DNA of 64,000 nucleotides. Origin: Rhodococcus gordoniae (GTDB lineage: Bacteria; Actinomycetota; Actinomycetes; Mycobacteriales; Mycobacteriaceae). A program made the translations under genes and the position numbers. Of this stretch, positions 25,389 to 34,989 are shown one piece after another. The stretch is taken from assembly GCF_001646655.1 (NCBI RefSeq), contig NZ_LPZN01000032.1, positions 1 to 64,000 on the forward strand. The letters are read 5' to 3'. The notes under the pieces were generated by a model that searched no databases, was not told the DNA's origin, and saw nothing but the letters and a program-made list of their open reading frames with translations. How positions within the stretch are numbered: the first letter of the stretch is position 1; every line of letters begins with the position of its first letter.

Positions 25389-26977
25389 ACGGCGCGCACT
25401 GCGGTATCCATCGGGAAGCGAACCTGCGTGTCGCCGAACATCAATCGCGTCGCCACCTCAACGGAGGCCGTGACGTGCGACCGCGCGAGCTCCGGATTGC
25501 CGGTGTGCACCACGACTTCGTCGTGCTGGAAGAACACGAGATCGCCGGCGGTCGGGTCGGGATCGGTGGTCAGTCGCCGGCGCAGCTCGGCGAGCACGCA
25601 CAATGCCCACTCGGCTGCGGTGGCCTGCACGACGAAGTTCCGTGTGAAGCGCCCGCGCGCGTGCGCATCGCCGTGCGAGTGGAACCCCTCCGGGGCGGGT
25701 GGGCACGCGCGGCCCAGCCACGAATGCGCCACCTCGCCACGCTCGCCCGCGCGCGCCGCACGTTCGACGAAGTCGACGGCGGTGGGGAAACTGCGACGCA
25801 GCACCGCGAGCAGGGCGCGCGCGTCGCCGGAGGTGGCCCCGTACAACACGCCGAGCACCGCGACCTTCGCCTTCGCGCGGTCGCCGCCGAAGGACGCCGC
25901 TGCGACGGGGGCGTACAGATCGTCCGAACCGGCAGCTGCCACCATGCGCCGGTCACCCGACATCGCCGCCAGGATGCGTGGCTCGAGCTGGCCTGCGTCG
26001 GCGACGACGAACGACCGTCCGGGATCGGCGACCACGCTCGACCGCAACGCCTTGGGGATCTGCAGAGCACCGCCGCCCCGACTCGCCCACCGGCCCGAGA
26101 CGACGGCGCCGGGAACGTACACCGGGCGGAACCGGTCGTCGCGTACCCAGGTGTCGAGCCAGTGCCAGCCGTTCGTGCTGTACAACTTCGACAGCTCGCG
26201 GTGCCGCAGCAACAGCGGCACCACAGGATGGTCGATCCGCTGCAAAACGTGCTTGCGGGTCGACTCGACCGTGATGCCTTCGCGACGGAACGCCTCGAGC
26301 ACCTCGCTGTGCGAGGCGGGATTCACGGCACGACCGAAGACGGCGCTGATCTCCTCGACGACTTCGGCGATGCGGCTCGGCAGGTCGTAACCGGTCGGGC
26401 GTGGCCCGAGAGTGTCCTCGAGCAGACGACGATGCGCCCGCGCCGAGAACGGCAACCCGTCGAAACTCATCTCGGCCGCTGCGAGCGTGCCGGCCGATTC
26501 GGCGGCGGTGAGCAGTTCCAGGCGGGCATCGCCGGAGATGCGCCGACGCTGATCGGCGACCTGTTCGACGACTGCTTCGACGTCGATCGCGGGTGCGGCA
26601 TCGAAGAGGCCGGGTCGCTCGTCGATCGGCTCCTCCGAGGCAGGTGGGGGCAGACCTTCCCGTACGGCGAGGATGACGCCGGTGGTGGCGAGGTCGTGGC
26701 ATCGCTGCACCCGGACGCCGGCGCGAAGAAGCTCGGGATAGACGGTTGCCGTCGAGGTCCACACCCAGCGCGGTCGAGATTCGGCTTCGATCGCTGCGAC
26801 AGCTGCTGCGAACTCGGGATACTCACGTATCGGTCCGAGTGGCGCACCCGATGCGTCGACCTCGACGATGCTTGCACCGCGACGGCCCCGGCCGTCCGCA
26901 GGATGAGGAACGACGACCGTGCGCATCCATACAGTGTGCTTCATCACGGCGACAGCTTTCGGCGCGCCATGCCCCAC
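25361..26977 (-). CDS. family-A DNA polymerase-like protein (exonuclease/polymerase type)
   Basis: A 538-residue PolA-like protein. The N-terminal 160 residues are where a 3'-5' exonuclease would lie, but I see no clear exonuclease carboxylates. The polymerase part keeps motif A with its metal aspartate (VVADAGQLEPR, about 323-334), motif B (KAKVAVLGVLYGA, about 369-381) and motif C (QHDEV, about 484-488). Motif B has leucine where Taq has Phe 667, and motif A has alanine for Tyr 611. The GTG start at 26977 has GAGGG 7 bases upstream; an ATG at 26944 is an alternative. It faces alkA with a 28-base overlap. A damage-tolerance role is possible. Confidence 0.82.
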   Translation of the reverse strand: MGHGAPKAVAVMKHTVWMRTVVVPHPADGRGRRGASIVEVDASGAPLGPIREYPEFAAAVAAIEAESRPRWVWTSTATVYPELLRAGVRVQRCHDLATTGVILAVREGLPPPASEEPIDERPGLFDAAPAIDVEAVVEQVADQRRRISGDARLELLTAAESAGTLAAAEMSFDGLPFSARAHRRLLEDTLGPRPTGYDLPSRIAEVVEEISAVFGRAVNPASHSEVLEAFRREGITVESTRKHVLQRIDHPVVPLLLRHRELSKLYSTNGWHWLDTWVRDDRFRPVYVPGAVVSGRWASRGGGALQIPKALRSSVVADPGRSFVVADAGQLEPRILAAMSGDRRMVAAAGSDDLYAPVAAASFGGDRAKAKVAVLGVLYGATSGDARALLAVLRRSFPTAVDFVERAARAGERGEVAHSWLGRACPPAPEGFHSHGDAHARGRFTRNFVVQATAAEWALCVLAELRRRLTTDPDPTAGDLVFFQHDEVVVHTGNPELARSHVTASVEVATRLMFGDTQVRFPMDTAVRAVYAEDSGGE

Positions 26978-27029
26978 GATTCACCCTCGAATTCACCCGT
27001 ACCGAGAGCGACCCCCGAGAGAACCGGCA

Positions 27030-28565
27030 CTACCGTGATAGTGGAGGGGCTCCGCCGCTACCCCCGACGCGCGGCGGGGCCCCCATTTCGTCGACGGGCC
27101 CGTCGTTGTCGTCCGAACGCTCGCTGCCGCCGGAAGATTCGCCCGTGTCGTCGCGATCGTCCTGCCCACGTTCATCGACGGTGTCGTCCGAATGGACCGG
27201 ATCGCCCACGATCGCCGAATCCTGATCGCGTTGTCGGGACGGCCGCCAGGGCAGTCGCACCGGTGCGTCCGGTGCCCGGTGGAATCCGACGCGGTCGTAG
27301 ATCCACGTCACGGCGGCGCCGACGACGAGTCCGAACACGAGTCCGACGATCGTCATGGTCGCACCGTGGCCGAGCCCGGCGCCGGCGCGTCCGTCGAAGT
27401 AGAGGATGGCGCGCACCGCGAGATAGATCTGGTGCATCGGCTCGAAGGTCGACAGCCACTCGAACAATCGCGGCGTGGCCTCGATCGGGATGGTGCCACC
27501 GGACGAAGGAAGTCCGAGCACGATGAACACGATCAGGTTCACCAGCAGGCCCGCCGCGCCGAAGATCGACATCACGGCGAGCGAGGTGATGCCCACCGCC
27601 GAGATCGCGAGTGCCCCGTACTCCCACAACAGCAACGCGCGTGGTGCCGGCATACCGAGTCCGGTGGCGATCCACACGTACAACGCCGAGACGATCAACG
27701 ACATGATCACCGTGATGCCCCACTTCAGTGCCAGCACCTGCAGGCGCGACATCCGGGTGGTCTCCCGTGCGATGTAGAGGGGGCCGTATTCGGTGGGTAC
27801 GAAGCCGAGCTTGGTGTCGACGACCGCGTTGATGATCGTGGCACCGGTGAAGCCGGCCAGGATCAGCAGCAATGTGTAGAAGAAGGCGGACAGACCCGCG
27901 CCCGTCCCACCCGGCAGCGGTTTGTGCTCGACGGTGAGCGCATCGATCGGTTGGGCCAGCGTCAGGCTACCGGCTCCGGAGAGCTGCAGGTCGGGGGCGG
28001 TGTCGGCGAGGGTGGCGGTGACGGTCTCGGTCAGCTGTTCACCCACAGAGTCGTTCACCTGGGTCAGTGCGCGGTCGCCGATCGTGGTGACGATGCCCGT
28101 CGCGAACGCCCCCGTGCGGGGGTTCGTGTACAGGGTGATGATCGGTTTCTCGATGTCGCCGGGGACCACCGAGGCCTGCGCGAGGATCGAGATGCGTTTG
28201 GTGAAGTCGCTCGGGATGACGATCGCCCCGTACAGGCTGCCGTCGTCGAGCCCGCGGTCGGCGGCCGAGATGCCCATCTGTTGCAGGTCGATCTCCTCGG
28301 GATCGATGCCGTCGAGGATGCCCTCGGTGATCTGGTCGCCGAAGTTCTGTCGTTCGTCCGATCCGGGCAGCACGTCGCCGACGTCCTGGTTGACGATGGC
28401 CATCGGGAACTGCCTCAGGTTCTCGCTGGGATCGAGGAGGGCGCCGAGGTAGAAGTACGCCAAGGCACTCATCACCGCCGCGACGACAGCGAAGGGCGCG
28501 AGCCAGAAGCGCGCGCTGCGCAGGGTGCTGTGGTGCGGGTCGATGGACGACTGGGTTGGACTCAC
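27030..28565 (-). CDS. YhgE/Pip-like multispanning membrane protein (DUF3533 type)
   Basis: A 511-residue membrane protein. One N-terminal helix (FWLAPFAVVAAVMSALAYFYLGAL) is followed by an extracytoplasmic domain of about 190 residues containing the family's FPMAIVNQDVGD, then about six C-terminal helices of ABC-2 permease shape. The last 70 residues are a charged cytoplasmic tail rich in Asp, Arg and Gly. Related proteins include phage-infection protein Pip and type VII secretion partners (YueB/EsaA); the transported substrate is unknown. The start is a GTG at 28565. The gene stands alone. Confidence 0.8.
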   Translation of the reverse strand: MSPTQSSIDPHHSTLRSARFWLAPFAVVAAVMSALAYFYLGALLDPSENLRQFPMAIVNQDVGDVLPGSDERQNFGDQITEGILDGIDPEEIDLQQMGISAADRGLDDGSLYGAIVIPSDFTKRISILAQASVVPGDIEKPIITLYTNPRTGAFATGIVTTIGDRALTQVNDSVGEQLTETVTATLADTAPDLQLSGAGSLTLAQPIDALTVEHKPLPGGTGAGLSAFFYTLLLILAGFTGATIINAVVDTKLGFVPTEYGPLYIARETTRMSRLQVLALKWGITVIMSLIVSALYVWIATGLGMPAPRALLLWEYGALAISAVGITSLAVMSIFGAAGLLVNLIVFIVLGLPSSGGTIPIEATPRLFEWLSTFEPMHQIYLAVRAILYFDGRAGAGLGHGATMTIVGLVFGLVVGAAVTWIYDRVGFHRAPDAPVRLPWRPSRQRDQDSAIVGDPVHSDDTVDERGQDDRDDTGESSGGSERSDDNDGPVDEMGAPPRVGGSGGAPPLSR

Positions 28566-28672
28566 CTGTCAATTGTGCACACAGGTGTGTGCTGTCGAGG
28601 TCCCGAGTGCTCGAGTACACGTGGAACCGGGCTGCGTGATCTGGCACTCCGCAGGTCGTCACCCGTCATCGG

Positions 28673-29416
28673 TCACCGGAGCAGGTCGCCGAGGGTCGAC
28701 GCCGCAGAGAGTACGGCCGCCGCGAGGCGAGTTTCGTCGGTGGCGTCGAAGACCGAGACGCCTATCGCCGCCTGAGTACCCCCGGGGCGGCTCGGCACCG
28801 CGGCCGAGATTCCGATGGTGGTGGATACGACCTCGCCGGCGGAGACGGCATAGCCCGTCTGCCGCGCCCGGGTCACTTCCGGCCGCTCGTCGGGACGCGG
28901 TGGCATGGATCCGAGGATTGCCAGACCGGCGGAGCCGCGGTCCAGCGGATGGACCTGACCCGGACGGAAGGCGATGTGGACATCGGAGCGCCGGGGTTCG
29001 ATCACCATCATCGCCCGCACCGTGGTGTCGGACTCGCGGACGACGAGGTGGGCCGTGGCCTCGACGCTGTCGGCGAGTTCCTCGAGGATCGGCCGCGCGA
29101 GGGTCCGCAGGTCCTGTTCGACCGATTCGGCGAGTGTCACCAGGCCGGTGCCCAGTGAGATGCGCTTGTGGTCGTCGCGGCGGCACAGCCGGTGTGCCTC
29201 GAGAGTCCGGACGAGTCGGTGGGCGACCGTGCGGTGTACGTCGAGGCTCTCGGCGATCTCGCTGACGGACAGGCCGTGTGGGTTCCGCGCAAGCAGTTCC
29301 AGGATTTCGAGACCGTTGTGGAGCGTCTTGGACATGCCTGCGTCCGGCTCGATCCGCGGTAGGTCCAGATCCCCGGTTTGCGCAGGTACATCCCGCATTT
29401 GCGTCATGACCCCCAT
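28673..29416 (-). CDS. IclR family transcriptional regulator
   Basis: A 247-residue regulator with the winged helix LHNGLEILELLARNPHGLSVSEIAESLDVHRTVAHRLVRTLEAHRLCR and the C-terminal effector domain (ATAHLVVRESDTTVRAMMVIEPRR, HPLDRGSAGLAIL). Strong AAGGGAGG stands just before the ATG at 29416; the ATG at 29407 is also possible because the site is very close to the first. It is divergent from the NTF2/SDR/SDR/flavoprotein/MFS cluster, and a perfect palindrome lies between, so it very likely controls that cluster. Confidence 0.9.
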   Translation of the reverse strand: MGVMTQMRDVPAQTGDLDLPRIEPDAGMSKTLHNGLEILELLARNPHGLSVSEIAESLDVHRTVAHRLVRTLEAHRLCRRDDHKRISLGTGLVTLAESVEQDLRTLARPILEELADSVEATAHLVVRESDTTVRAMMVIEPRRSDVHIAFRPGQVHPLDRGSAGLAILGSMPPRPDERPEVTRARQTGYAVSAGEVVSTTIGISAAVPSRPGGTQAAIGVSVFDATDETRLAAAVLSAASTLGDLLR

Positions 29417-29461
29417 TACCTCCCTTGACGTCTGTGAACTGTAACACCTAGCATTTCCGTT

Positions 29462-29482
29462 AATCGCACACTAAGTGCGATT
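29462..29482. promoter_or_regulatory. perfect palindrome, probable IclR operator
   Basis: AATCGCAC-ACTAA-GTGCGATT: 8-base arms, 5-base spacer, no mismatch. A further half-site, ATCGCAC, follows at 29483-29489. It lies in the 99-base gap between the divergent IclR gene and the NTF2-like gene, in AT-richer sequence. Symmetry and position fit the operator through which the IclR protein controls both genes. Confidence 0.7.
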
Positions 29483-29515
29483 ATCGCACACACTCACGGA
29501 TGGTTTTCGTACGAC

Positions 29516-29944
29516 ATGACACGAACCGACTACGTGGACGCGGCGGTTCTCGCTCATATCCACCAGCTCTACGGGCGACAGAGCCACCTCATCGACGAGG
29601 GCTCTGCGCGTGAGTGGGCCGAAACGTTCACCGCCGACGGCGAGTTCTGCTCGCCCAGCTACCCGGCCCCCGTGGCAGGTACCGACGATCTCGTGGCCTT
29701 CGCCGAGCGCTTCCATGTCGGCGCGCAGGCAGCAGGTGAAGTGCACCGGCACGTCGTCACCGACCTCGCGGCCTACCGCGTCGACGACGACGCCCTCCGT
29801 GTACGGGCCTATCTGCAGATTGTGGCCACCGTTCGTGGGGGCGAATCCCGACTCGTCCGGTTCACCACCATCGACGACCACGTCGTGCGCACCGGCGGCG
29901 AATGGCGCATAGCCCGCCGCGTCGTCTCCCGCGACGACAGCTGA
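29516..29944 (+). CDS. NTF2/SnoaL-like protein
   Basis: A 142-residue single-domain NTF2-fold protein (VLAHIHQLYGRQSHLIDEGSAREWAETFTADGEF, ending in GGEWRIARRVVSRDDS). Members of this SnoaL-4 group act as small isomerases, dehydratases or ring-hydroxylase beta-like units. The catalytic residue cannot be assigned. It is the first gene of the IclR-linked cluster and lies 48 bases before the first SDR. Its place suggests action on the same cyclic or keto substrate. Confidence 0.82.
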   Translation: MTRTDYVDAAVLAHIHQLYGRQSHLIDEGSAREWAETFTADGEFCSPSYPAPVAGTDDLVAFAERFHVGAQAAGEVHRHVVTDLAAYRVDDDALRVRAYLQIVATVRGGESRLVRFTTIDDHVVRTGGEWRIARRVVSRDDS

Positions 29945-29992
29945 TCGTCACACCTCTTTCCACTTCGCTTCATATTCTCGGAGGAATCACCC

Positions 29993-30823
29993 ATGACCGT
30001 CGACGCCCAGAACCCGGGCCGTACCGTCACCACCCCGATCGTCGCCCTCTACCCGGAGATGGCAGGCAAAGTTGCCGTCGTCACCGGCGCGGCGCGCGGT
30101 ATGGGTGCCCAGTTCGCGCGCGGTCTGGCCACGCGCGGCGTGCACGTGGTGGGCGGCGACATCAACGATGTGCAGATGAAGGAGGCCGCAGAGCAGATCG
30201 ATACCGATCTCGCCGTGGAAGCCCTCGTCGAGACGCCCGGCACGGTGATCGGCGCACGTGTCGACGTGACCGATCCGGCCGACCACGAGGCGCTCGCGCA
30301 GGTCGCACTCCAGGAGTTCGGCCGCATCGACTTCTGGATCAACAACGCCGGCATCTTCCCGTTCGCCCTTGCCGAGGAGATCTCGAAGGAGCAGATCGCG
30401 GCGACTCTGGACGTCAATGTCGAAGGCGTTCTCTTCGGTTCGCAGGCCGCGGCGCGGCACATGGAGCCCGGTAGCGCGATCGTGAACATGTCGTCGGTCT
30501 CGGCGCTGCGCGTGCGCAAGGGCCGCGGTGCCTACTGCGCCTCCAAGGCCGCCGTCGCCCATCTGACCGAATCGTTGGCAGTCGAATTCGGCGACAAGGG
30601 GATCCGCGTCAACTCGATCGCGCCGGGATATATCGACACCGAGATGACCCGGTGGGTCCAGGAGGACCCGGCCGCCTTGAAGCACGCGCTCGACGTCGTC
30701 CCGCTGCACCGGCTCGGTGCCCCCGAAGAGGTCTTCGGACCGTTGCTGTTCCTGCTCTCCGACAGCGCCCGCTACGTCACCGGACACTCGATTGCCGTCG
30801 ACGGCGGATCACGTCATGTCTGA
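29993..30823 (+). CDS. short-chain dehydrogenase/reductase, first of pair
   Basis: A 276-residue classical SDR with [20 protein letters not shown], the cofactor-selecting GGDIND after strand 2, [19 protein letters not shown], the catalytic YCASK and the C-terminal [13 protein letters not shown]. The acidic residue after strand 2 suggests NAD. An N-terminal extension of about 20 residues precedes the Rossmann fold. The ATG follows GGAGGAATCACCC. It overlaps the second SDR by 8 bases. The cluster would oxidise a secondary alcohol and then desaturate or reduce at the flavoprotein. Confidence 0.9.
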   Translation: MTVDAQNPGRTVTTPIVALYPEMAGKVAVVTGAARGMGAQFARGLATRGVHVVGGDINDVQMKEAAEQIDTDLAVEALVETPGTVIGARVDVTDPADHEALAQVALQEFGRIDFWINNAGIFPFALAEEISKEQIAATLDVNVEGVLFGSQAAARHMEPGSAIVNMSSVSALRVRKGRGAYCASKAAVAHLTESLAVEFGDKGIRVNSIAPGYIDTEMTRWVQEDPAALKHALDVVPLHRLGAPEEVFGPLLFLLSDSARYVTGHSIAVDGGSRHV

Positions 30824-31613
30824 CCGCGTCGTCGAATCGGTGTCGTACCCCTCGGTCGTACTCGTCACGGGTGCGGCCGGGGGGATGGGCGCCAACCACG
30901 CACGGGTGCTCGCTGCACGCGGAACGCATGTGTGCCTTGCTGATATCCACGACCCGTCCGAGGTCGTCGAACAGATCCGGGCTGCAGGCGGTTCCGCGAC
31001 GGCACACACACTCGACGTGGCCGACGCCGAGGAATGGGGGCGGGTCGTCGACGAGATCCGCACCCGGCACGGTGAACTCGGTGGACTCGTCAACAACGCC
31101 GGGATCTCCCGGCGCCTCGAATTCATGGACACCCCGGACGACATCTGGGAGAAGACCATGCGGATCAACCTCTTCGGCCCCTTCTACGGGATGAAAGCGG
31201 TGGCTCCGCTCATGCGTGAGAGCGGTGGCGGGTCGATCGTCAACATCTCGTCGATCTCGGGACAGATCGGCTACTTCTCTCCGGCCTATTCGTCGAGCAA
31301 GTGGGGACTGCGGGGTCTGTCCAAATCGGCGGCAGGGAATTTCGCGCGCTGGGGTATCCGCGTCAATTCGGTTCACCCCGGCCTCGTGGGCACGGCCCTG
31401 CTCGGCGGCGCCGACGCGTTCGTCGGTGCCGCATTGAACAGCGTTCCGGCCGGCCGGATGGCCACCGTCGACGAGATCACCGACGCTGTGCTCTTCCTGC
31501 TGTCGGATCGTTCGAGCTACATGACCGGCAGCGAAGTGACCGTCGACGGTGGCATGACGTCCAACGGCCTCTATCACCGCATCATCGCGGAGACGGGAGA
31601 TCAACTCTCATGA
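30816..31613 (+). CDS. short-chain dehydrogenase/reductase, second of pair
   Basis: A 265-residue classical [26 protein letters not shown], an acidic LADIHD after strand 2 (NAD preference), [24 protein letters not shown] with the catalytic serine, YSSSK and [17 protein letters not shown] start at ATG 30816, inside the end of the first SDR; the longer in-frame extension lies in that gene. Its end overlaps the flavoprotein start by 4 bases. The two SDRs are diverged enough to act on different hydroxyls or stereoisomers. Confidence 0.9.
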   Translation: MSDRVVESVSYPSVVLVTGAAGGMGANHARVLAARGTHVCLADIHDPSEVVEQIRAAGGSATAHTLDVADAEEWGRVVDEIRTRHGELGGLVNNAGISRRLEFMDTPDDIWEKTMRINLFGPFYGMKAVAPLMRESGGGSIVNISSISGQIGYFSPAYSSSKWGLRGLSKSAAGNFARWGIRVNSVHPGLVGTALLGGADAFVGAALNSVPAGRMATVDEITDAVLFLLSDRSSYMTGSEVTVDGGMTSNGLYHRIIAETGDQLS

Positions 31614-33070
31614 ACGACGACATCATCGACGTCGTGGTGATCGGTGGTGGCGGTGCCGGTCTCGCTGCCGCAGTGTCTGCCGCCGAATCCGGGGCGAGTG
31701 TGCTGCTGTTCGAATCCGAGACCGAACTGGGCGGGTCGACCCAGCTGTCCGCGGGATTGTTCACCGCGGCAGGGACGAGTGTGCAGCGCGGTCTCGGTAT
31801 CGAGGACTCCGCCGAGAAGTTCTTCCAGCACTACATGGATCTGAACCATTGGGTCCTCACACCCGGCCTGGTCCGTGCGTTCTGCGAGAACGCGGGCCCG
31901 ACGCTCGAATGGCTGATCGGTCTCGGCGTGGAGATCCCCGCCCGCGAATCGTCGAACGCGCACATGCCCGGTCTGTGCCAGGCCGGTGTCGAAGACGTCT
32001 GGCGCGGGCACGTGCCGAAGGATCAGGGCTACGGACTCGTGCAGACACTCGACCGTGCGCGTCGCACGCACGGTGTGGAAGCCGTGCTCGGTACCCGGGT
32101 CCAGAAGCTGCTCGTCGAGGGCGGACGTGTGGTCGGTGTCGTCGCGGACGACATCGAGGTCCGTGCACATGCCGTCGTGGTCGCGTCCGGTGGTTTCGCG
32201 CAGAACCGCGACCTGCTGGAGCAGTACTATCCGTATCCGCTCCGAGCAGGGGAGTCGCTGTTCGTCGTGGCCGCGCCGGGTAGCCGCGGTGACCACTTCC
32301 GCTTCGGCGAGCAGGTCGATTCGTCGATCGCCGGCACGGACTGGGGACTGACCATGCCCACCGCATACTTCCAGCGTTACCACCATTGGCAGGCCGGCTT
32401 CCCGCCCAAGTCGCGGGTGTACGTGAACAAGTCCGGCCGACGGTTCATGGACGAGGATGCGTCGTACGCGGTCTCCGGCGGTCTCATGGATCGTCAGGAC
32501 GGACCGGTATGGGTGATCTTCGACGAGAAGGCCCGCACCGGGCTGCCGTCGGGCTACACCGACTGGGACGCCGACCGGATCGCAGAGGAAGCCGACGCCG
32601 GTCGTACCCTGCGTGCCGACAGCATTCCCGAACTCGCCGACCTCATCGGCGTACCGGCCGATGCGTTGGTCACCACGATCGATCGTTGGAACACCCGGCT
32701 GCCCAACGGGAACGATCCCGACTTCCTGCGGCATCGCACCCTCGCCAACAAGGGATCGACCTCGAACCCCGACCCCGTCACGGAGGGACCGTTCTACGCG
32801 GCACGTATGCTGCCCGCCGAACTGGTCTGCACCCACGCCGGACTCGAGATCAACCCGAACGCGGAAGTTCTCGACACCCTCGGGAACGTCGTACCCGGCC
32901 TGTACGCGGCCGGAGAAGCGGGCGCCGGCATCCTCGGCCTCCGCTATGTGGGCGGCGGCAACGCCGTCGCCAACGCAGTGACCATGGGTCGCATCGCCGG
33001 CCTCAACGCGGCCCGCTGGGCTGCATCCGGCGCCGCTCCACGCGCCGCACTCGGCGTTGCCGGCGTGTAG
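31610..33070 (+). CDS. FAD-dependent oxidoreductase (3-ketosteroid dehydrogenase/fumarate reductase-like)
   Basis: A 486-residue flavoprotein. It starts with the FAD-binding fold [29 protein letters not shown], then [15 protein letters not shown], and ends with the second FAD segment [39 protein letters not shown]. This is the FAD-binding-2 family, which covers fumarate reductase-like enzymes and Delta1-3-ketosteroid dehydrogenases. It is shorter than typical KstD. The neighbours (two SDRs, NTF2-like, transporter) suggest dehydrogenation or reduction of an alicyclic ketone or enone. The substrate is not known. Confidence 0.85.
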   Translation: MNDDIIDVVVIGGGGAGLAAAVSAAESGASVLLFESETELGGSTQLSAGLFTAAGTSVQRGLGIEDSAEKFFQHYMDLNHWVLTPGLVRAFCENAGPTLEWLIGLGVEIPARESSNAHMPGLCQAGVEDVWRGHVPKDQGYGLVQTLDRARRTHGVEAVLGTRVQKLLVEGGRVVGVVADDIEVRAHAVVVASGGFAQNRDLLEQYYPYPLRAGESLFVVAAPGSRGDHFRFGEQVDSSIAGTDWGLTMPTAYFQRYHHWQAGFPPKSRVYVNKSGRRFMDEDASYAVSGGLMDRQDGPVWVIFDEKARTGLPSGYTDWDADRIAEEADAGRTLRADSIPELADLIGVPADALVTTIDRWNTRLPNGNDPDFLRHRTLANKGSTSNPDPVTEGPFYAARMLPAELVCTHAGLEINPNAEVLDTLGNVVPGLYAAGEAGAGILGLRYVGGGNAVANAVTMGRIAGLNAARWAASGAAPRAALGVAGV

Positions 33071-33106
33071 CGCCACCTCCCCCTCACATTCGAAAAGGAC
33101 ACGAAC

Positions 33107-34438
33107 ATGCTCGGATCGGACGCGGCATCCCCCGCAGTGAGTCCACCCCAGGCCGGCACTCCGCAGCCGAAGCAGTCGACGACGAAGGTCATTCGTGCTG
33201 CCGTCGTGGGCACCATCGTGGAGTACTACGACTTCGGTATCTACGGCTACATGGCGACGATGGTCGCCACCCTGTTCTTCGTCTCGGAAGATGAGACGGC
33301 TGCTCTGCTGGGAACATTCGCGGCCTTTGCCGTGGCGTTCTTCCTCCGGGTGCCCGGTGGCATCTTCTTCGGGCACATCGGTGACAAGTACGGCCGGAAG
33401 AATGCGCTGTCGTGGACGATCCTGCTCATGGTCGTGGCGACCGCGGCCATGGGACTGATGCCCACCTACGCCACTCTGGGCGTGTGGGCGACGGTTCTGC
33501 TCGTGCTCGCCCGCTGTCTGCAGGGCTTCGCGGCCGGCGGTGAACTCGGCGGCGCAAACGCATTCGTCTCCGAATCCGCACCGGCACGCTGGCGCGCGAC
33601 GCAGACGTCCATGGTCAACTCGGGTACCTACCTGGGGTCGTTGGTGGCGTCTCTCGTGGCGCTCGGCATCACGTCCACCTTCTCGGAGGAGCAGATCCTC
33701 GAATGGGCATGGCGCATCCCGTTCCTGCTCAGCGTGGTCATCGGTGTCGTCGGCATCTGGATCCGTAATCATCTCGAGGACACCCCGCAGTTCGAGGAAC
33801 TCGAGGAAAAGGGTGAGACGAAGAAGCTGCCCATCGCGGAGCTGCTGAAGACGTCGGGCGGAAGCGTCGTCAAGATCATCCTGCTCGGTGCGCTCATCAT
33901 CGGTGGCTACTACATCGCCTCCGTGTATGCCGCGACCTACCTCCAGACCACGGGTGGACTGTCGTCCTCCGTCGCGTTCCTGTCGACCTGCCTCGCTCTC
34001 GTGCTCGGTGTGATCACGCTGCCCATCGCCGGTTATCTCGCCGACAAGTACGGGCGCAAGCCGGTGCTGTTCGCCGGTAGTGCCGCATCCGCGATCGTCG
34101 GTGTTCCGATGTTCATGCTGATGTCCGGCGGCACCGTCTGGCAGGCCGTCGTCGGCCAGTCCGTGCTGTTCATCTGCGTGTCGGTGGTCAACGGTGCCTC
34201 CTTCGTCACCTATGTCGAGATGCTCAAGGCGTCCGTGCGATACAGCGGTATCGCTCTCGGGAACAACGTGACGAACATGTGCCTCGGTGGCACCGCACCG
34301 TTCATCGCGACGTGGCTGATCGACGTCACCGGGAACTCGCTGGCACCGGCGGGGTACTTCGTGTTCTGTGCGCTGCTCACCCTCGGTGCGGTCTTCTTCA
34401 TCGAGGAGACGAAGGGCATCGAACTCCGCACCGACTAG
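33107..34438 (+). CDS. MFS transporter, metabolite:H+ symporter family
   Basis: A 443-residue, 12-helix transporter of the MHS type (shikimate, citrate, proline-betaine relatives). It has VEYYDFGIYGYMATM in helix 1, GHIGDKYGRKNAL between helices 2 and 3, the ARCLQGFAAGGELGGANAFVSESAP signature and the second-half repeat GYLADKYGRKPVL. The ATG follows AAAAGGACACGAAC, 36 bases after the flavoprotein. It is the last gene of the IclR cluster and probably imports its substrate, likely an organic acid. A long hairpin just downstream ends the unit. Confidence 0.9.
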   Translation: MLGSDAASPAVSPPQAGTPQPKQSTTKVIRAAVVGTIVEYYDFGIYGYMATMVATLFFVSEDETAALLGTFAAFAVAFFLRVPGGIFFGHIGDKYGRKNALSWTILLMVVATAAMGLMPTYATLGVWATVLLVLARCLQGFAAGGELGGANAFVSESAPARWRATQTSMVNSGTYLGSLVASLVALGITSTFSEEQILEWAWRIPFLLSVVIGVVGIWIRNHLEDTPQFEELEEKGETKKLPIAELLKTSGGSVVKIILLGALIIGGYYIASVYAATYLQTTGGLSSSVAFLSTCLALVLGVITLPIAGYLADKYGRKPVLFAGSAASAIVGVPMFMLMSGGTVWQAVVGQSVLFICVSVVNGASFVTYVEMLKASVRYSGIALGNNVTNMCLGGTAPFIATWLIDVTGNSLAPAGYFVFCALLTLGAVFFIEETKGIELRTD

Positions 34439-34450
34439 TCCTGTGGTGCA

Positions 34451-34491
34451 GCCGGAATTGTCGGAACCCGTCGGGGGCCGACAATTCCGGC
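34451..34491. terminator. hairpin terminator after the MHS transporter
   Basis: Perfect 14-base arms GCCGGAATTGTCGG and CCGACAATTCCGGC separated by 13 bases, 12 bases after the transporter stop. There is no T-run, as is common in high-GC actinobacteria. Confidence 0.75.
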
Positions 34492-34571
34492 ATTCCCATA
34501 TCCGGACCGCGTGGTCCGTGTTTCGATGTCCGGGAGGCACGGGTCCTCGAGACACGGGGTGGAGGGGAACG

Positions 34572-34976
34572 ATGGCGAACGGATTTCGACGGGTACTGCG
34601 AGCCGGATCGGTCGCTGCAGTGACAGGAGGGATCGTCCTCGGCGGCGCCGGCATCGCGGCGGCACAGGACGAGTGGCCGGTCCAGCAACCCAACAGTCCG
34701 ATCTACGTGTACGACGTGGACCCCGCCAACTGGCTCACCCCCGACGAACTCGCCTACTGGAACCCGCTGGTGAACGAGCCGCGCCTGACCTCGCCGTTCG
34801 GCGCGAACACCCGCATCGTGTGCCAGGGCTTCCACGGCGTGACGACTGATTGCTGGCAGGCCGACCTCGAAGGCCGTCCACACAAGCTTCAGCGTCTGCC
34901 CGCGAACCTGCCCAACGTGACGGGGTCGAGCGCACCCGGCGGAGGCGTCGGGCACTTCGTGTATCCGCTCTTCTGA
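34572..34976 (+). CDS. small secreted protein, function unknown
   Basis: A 134-residue protein with a clear Sec signal peptide: RRVLR, a hydrophobic core (AGSVAAVTGGIVLGGAGI), then an AAA-Q cleavage site near residue 31. The mature part of about 103 residues is Pro/Asn/Trp-rich and has two cysteines (IVCQGFHGVTTDCWQ), likely a disulfide. No family is recognised; small exported proteins like this are common in mycolic-acid actinobacteria. The ATG follows GGAGGGGAACG. It converges on the response regulator gene, 13 bases between stops. Confidence 0.78.
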   Translation: MANGFRRVLRAGSVAAVTGGIVLGGAGIAAAQDEWPVQQPNSPIYVYDVDPANWLTPDELAYWNPLVNEPRLTSPFGANTRIVCQGFHGVTTDCWQADLEGRPHKLQRLPANLPNVTGSSAPGGGVGHFVYPLF

Positions 34977-34989
34977 TCCGCACGGGGCG

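Noticed and set aside
31601-34693. 1030-codon minus-strand open frame
   Set aside because: It lies antisense to the flavoprotein and MHS transporter, both with clear family motifs; stop-free antisense frames are common at this G+C content.
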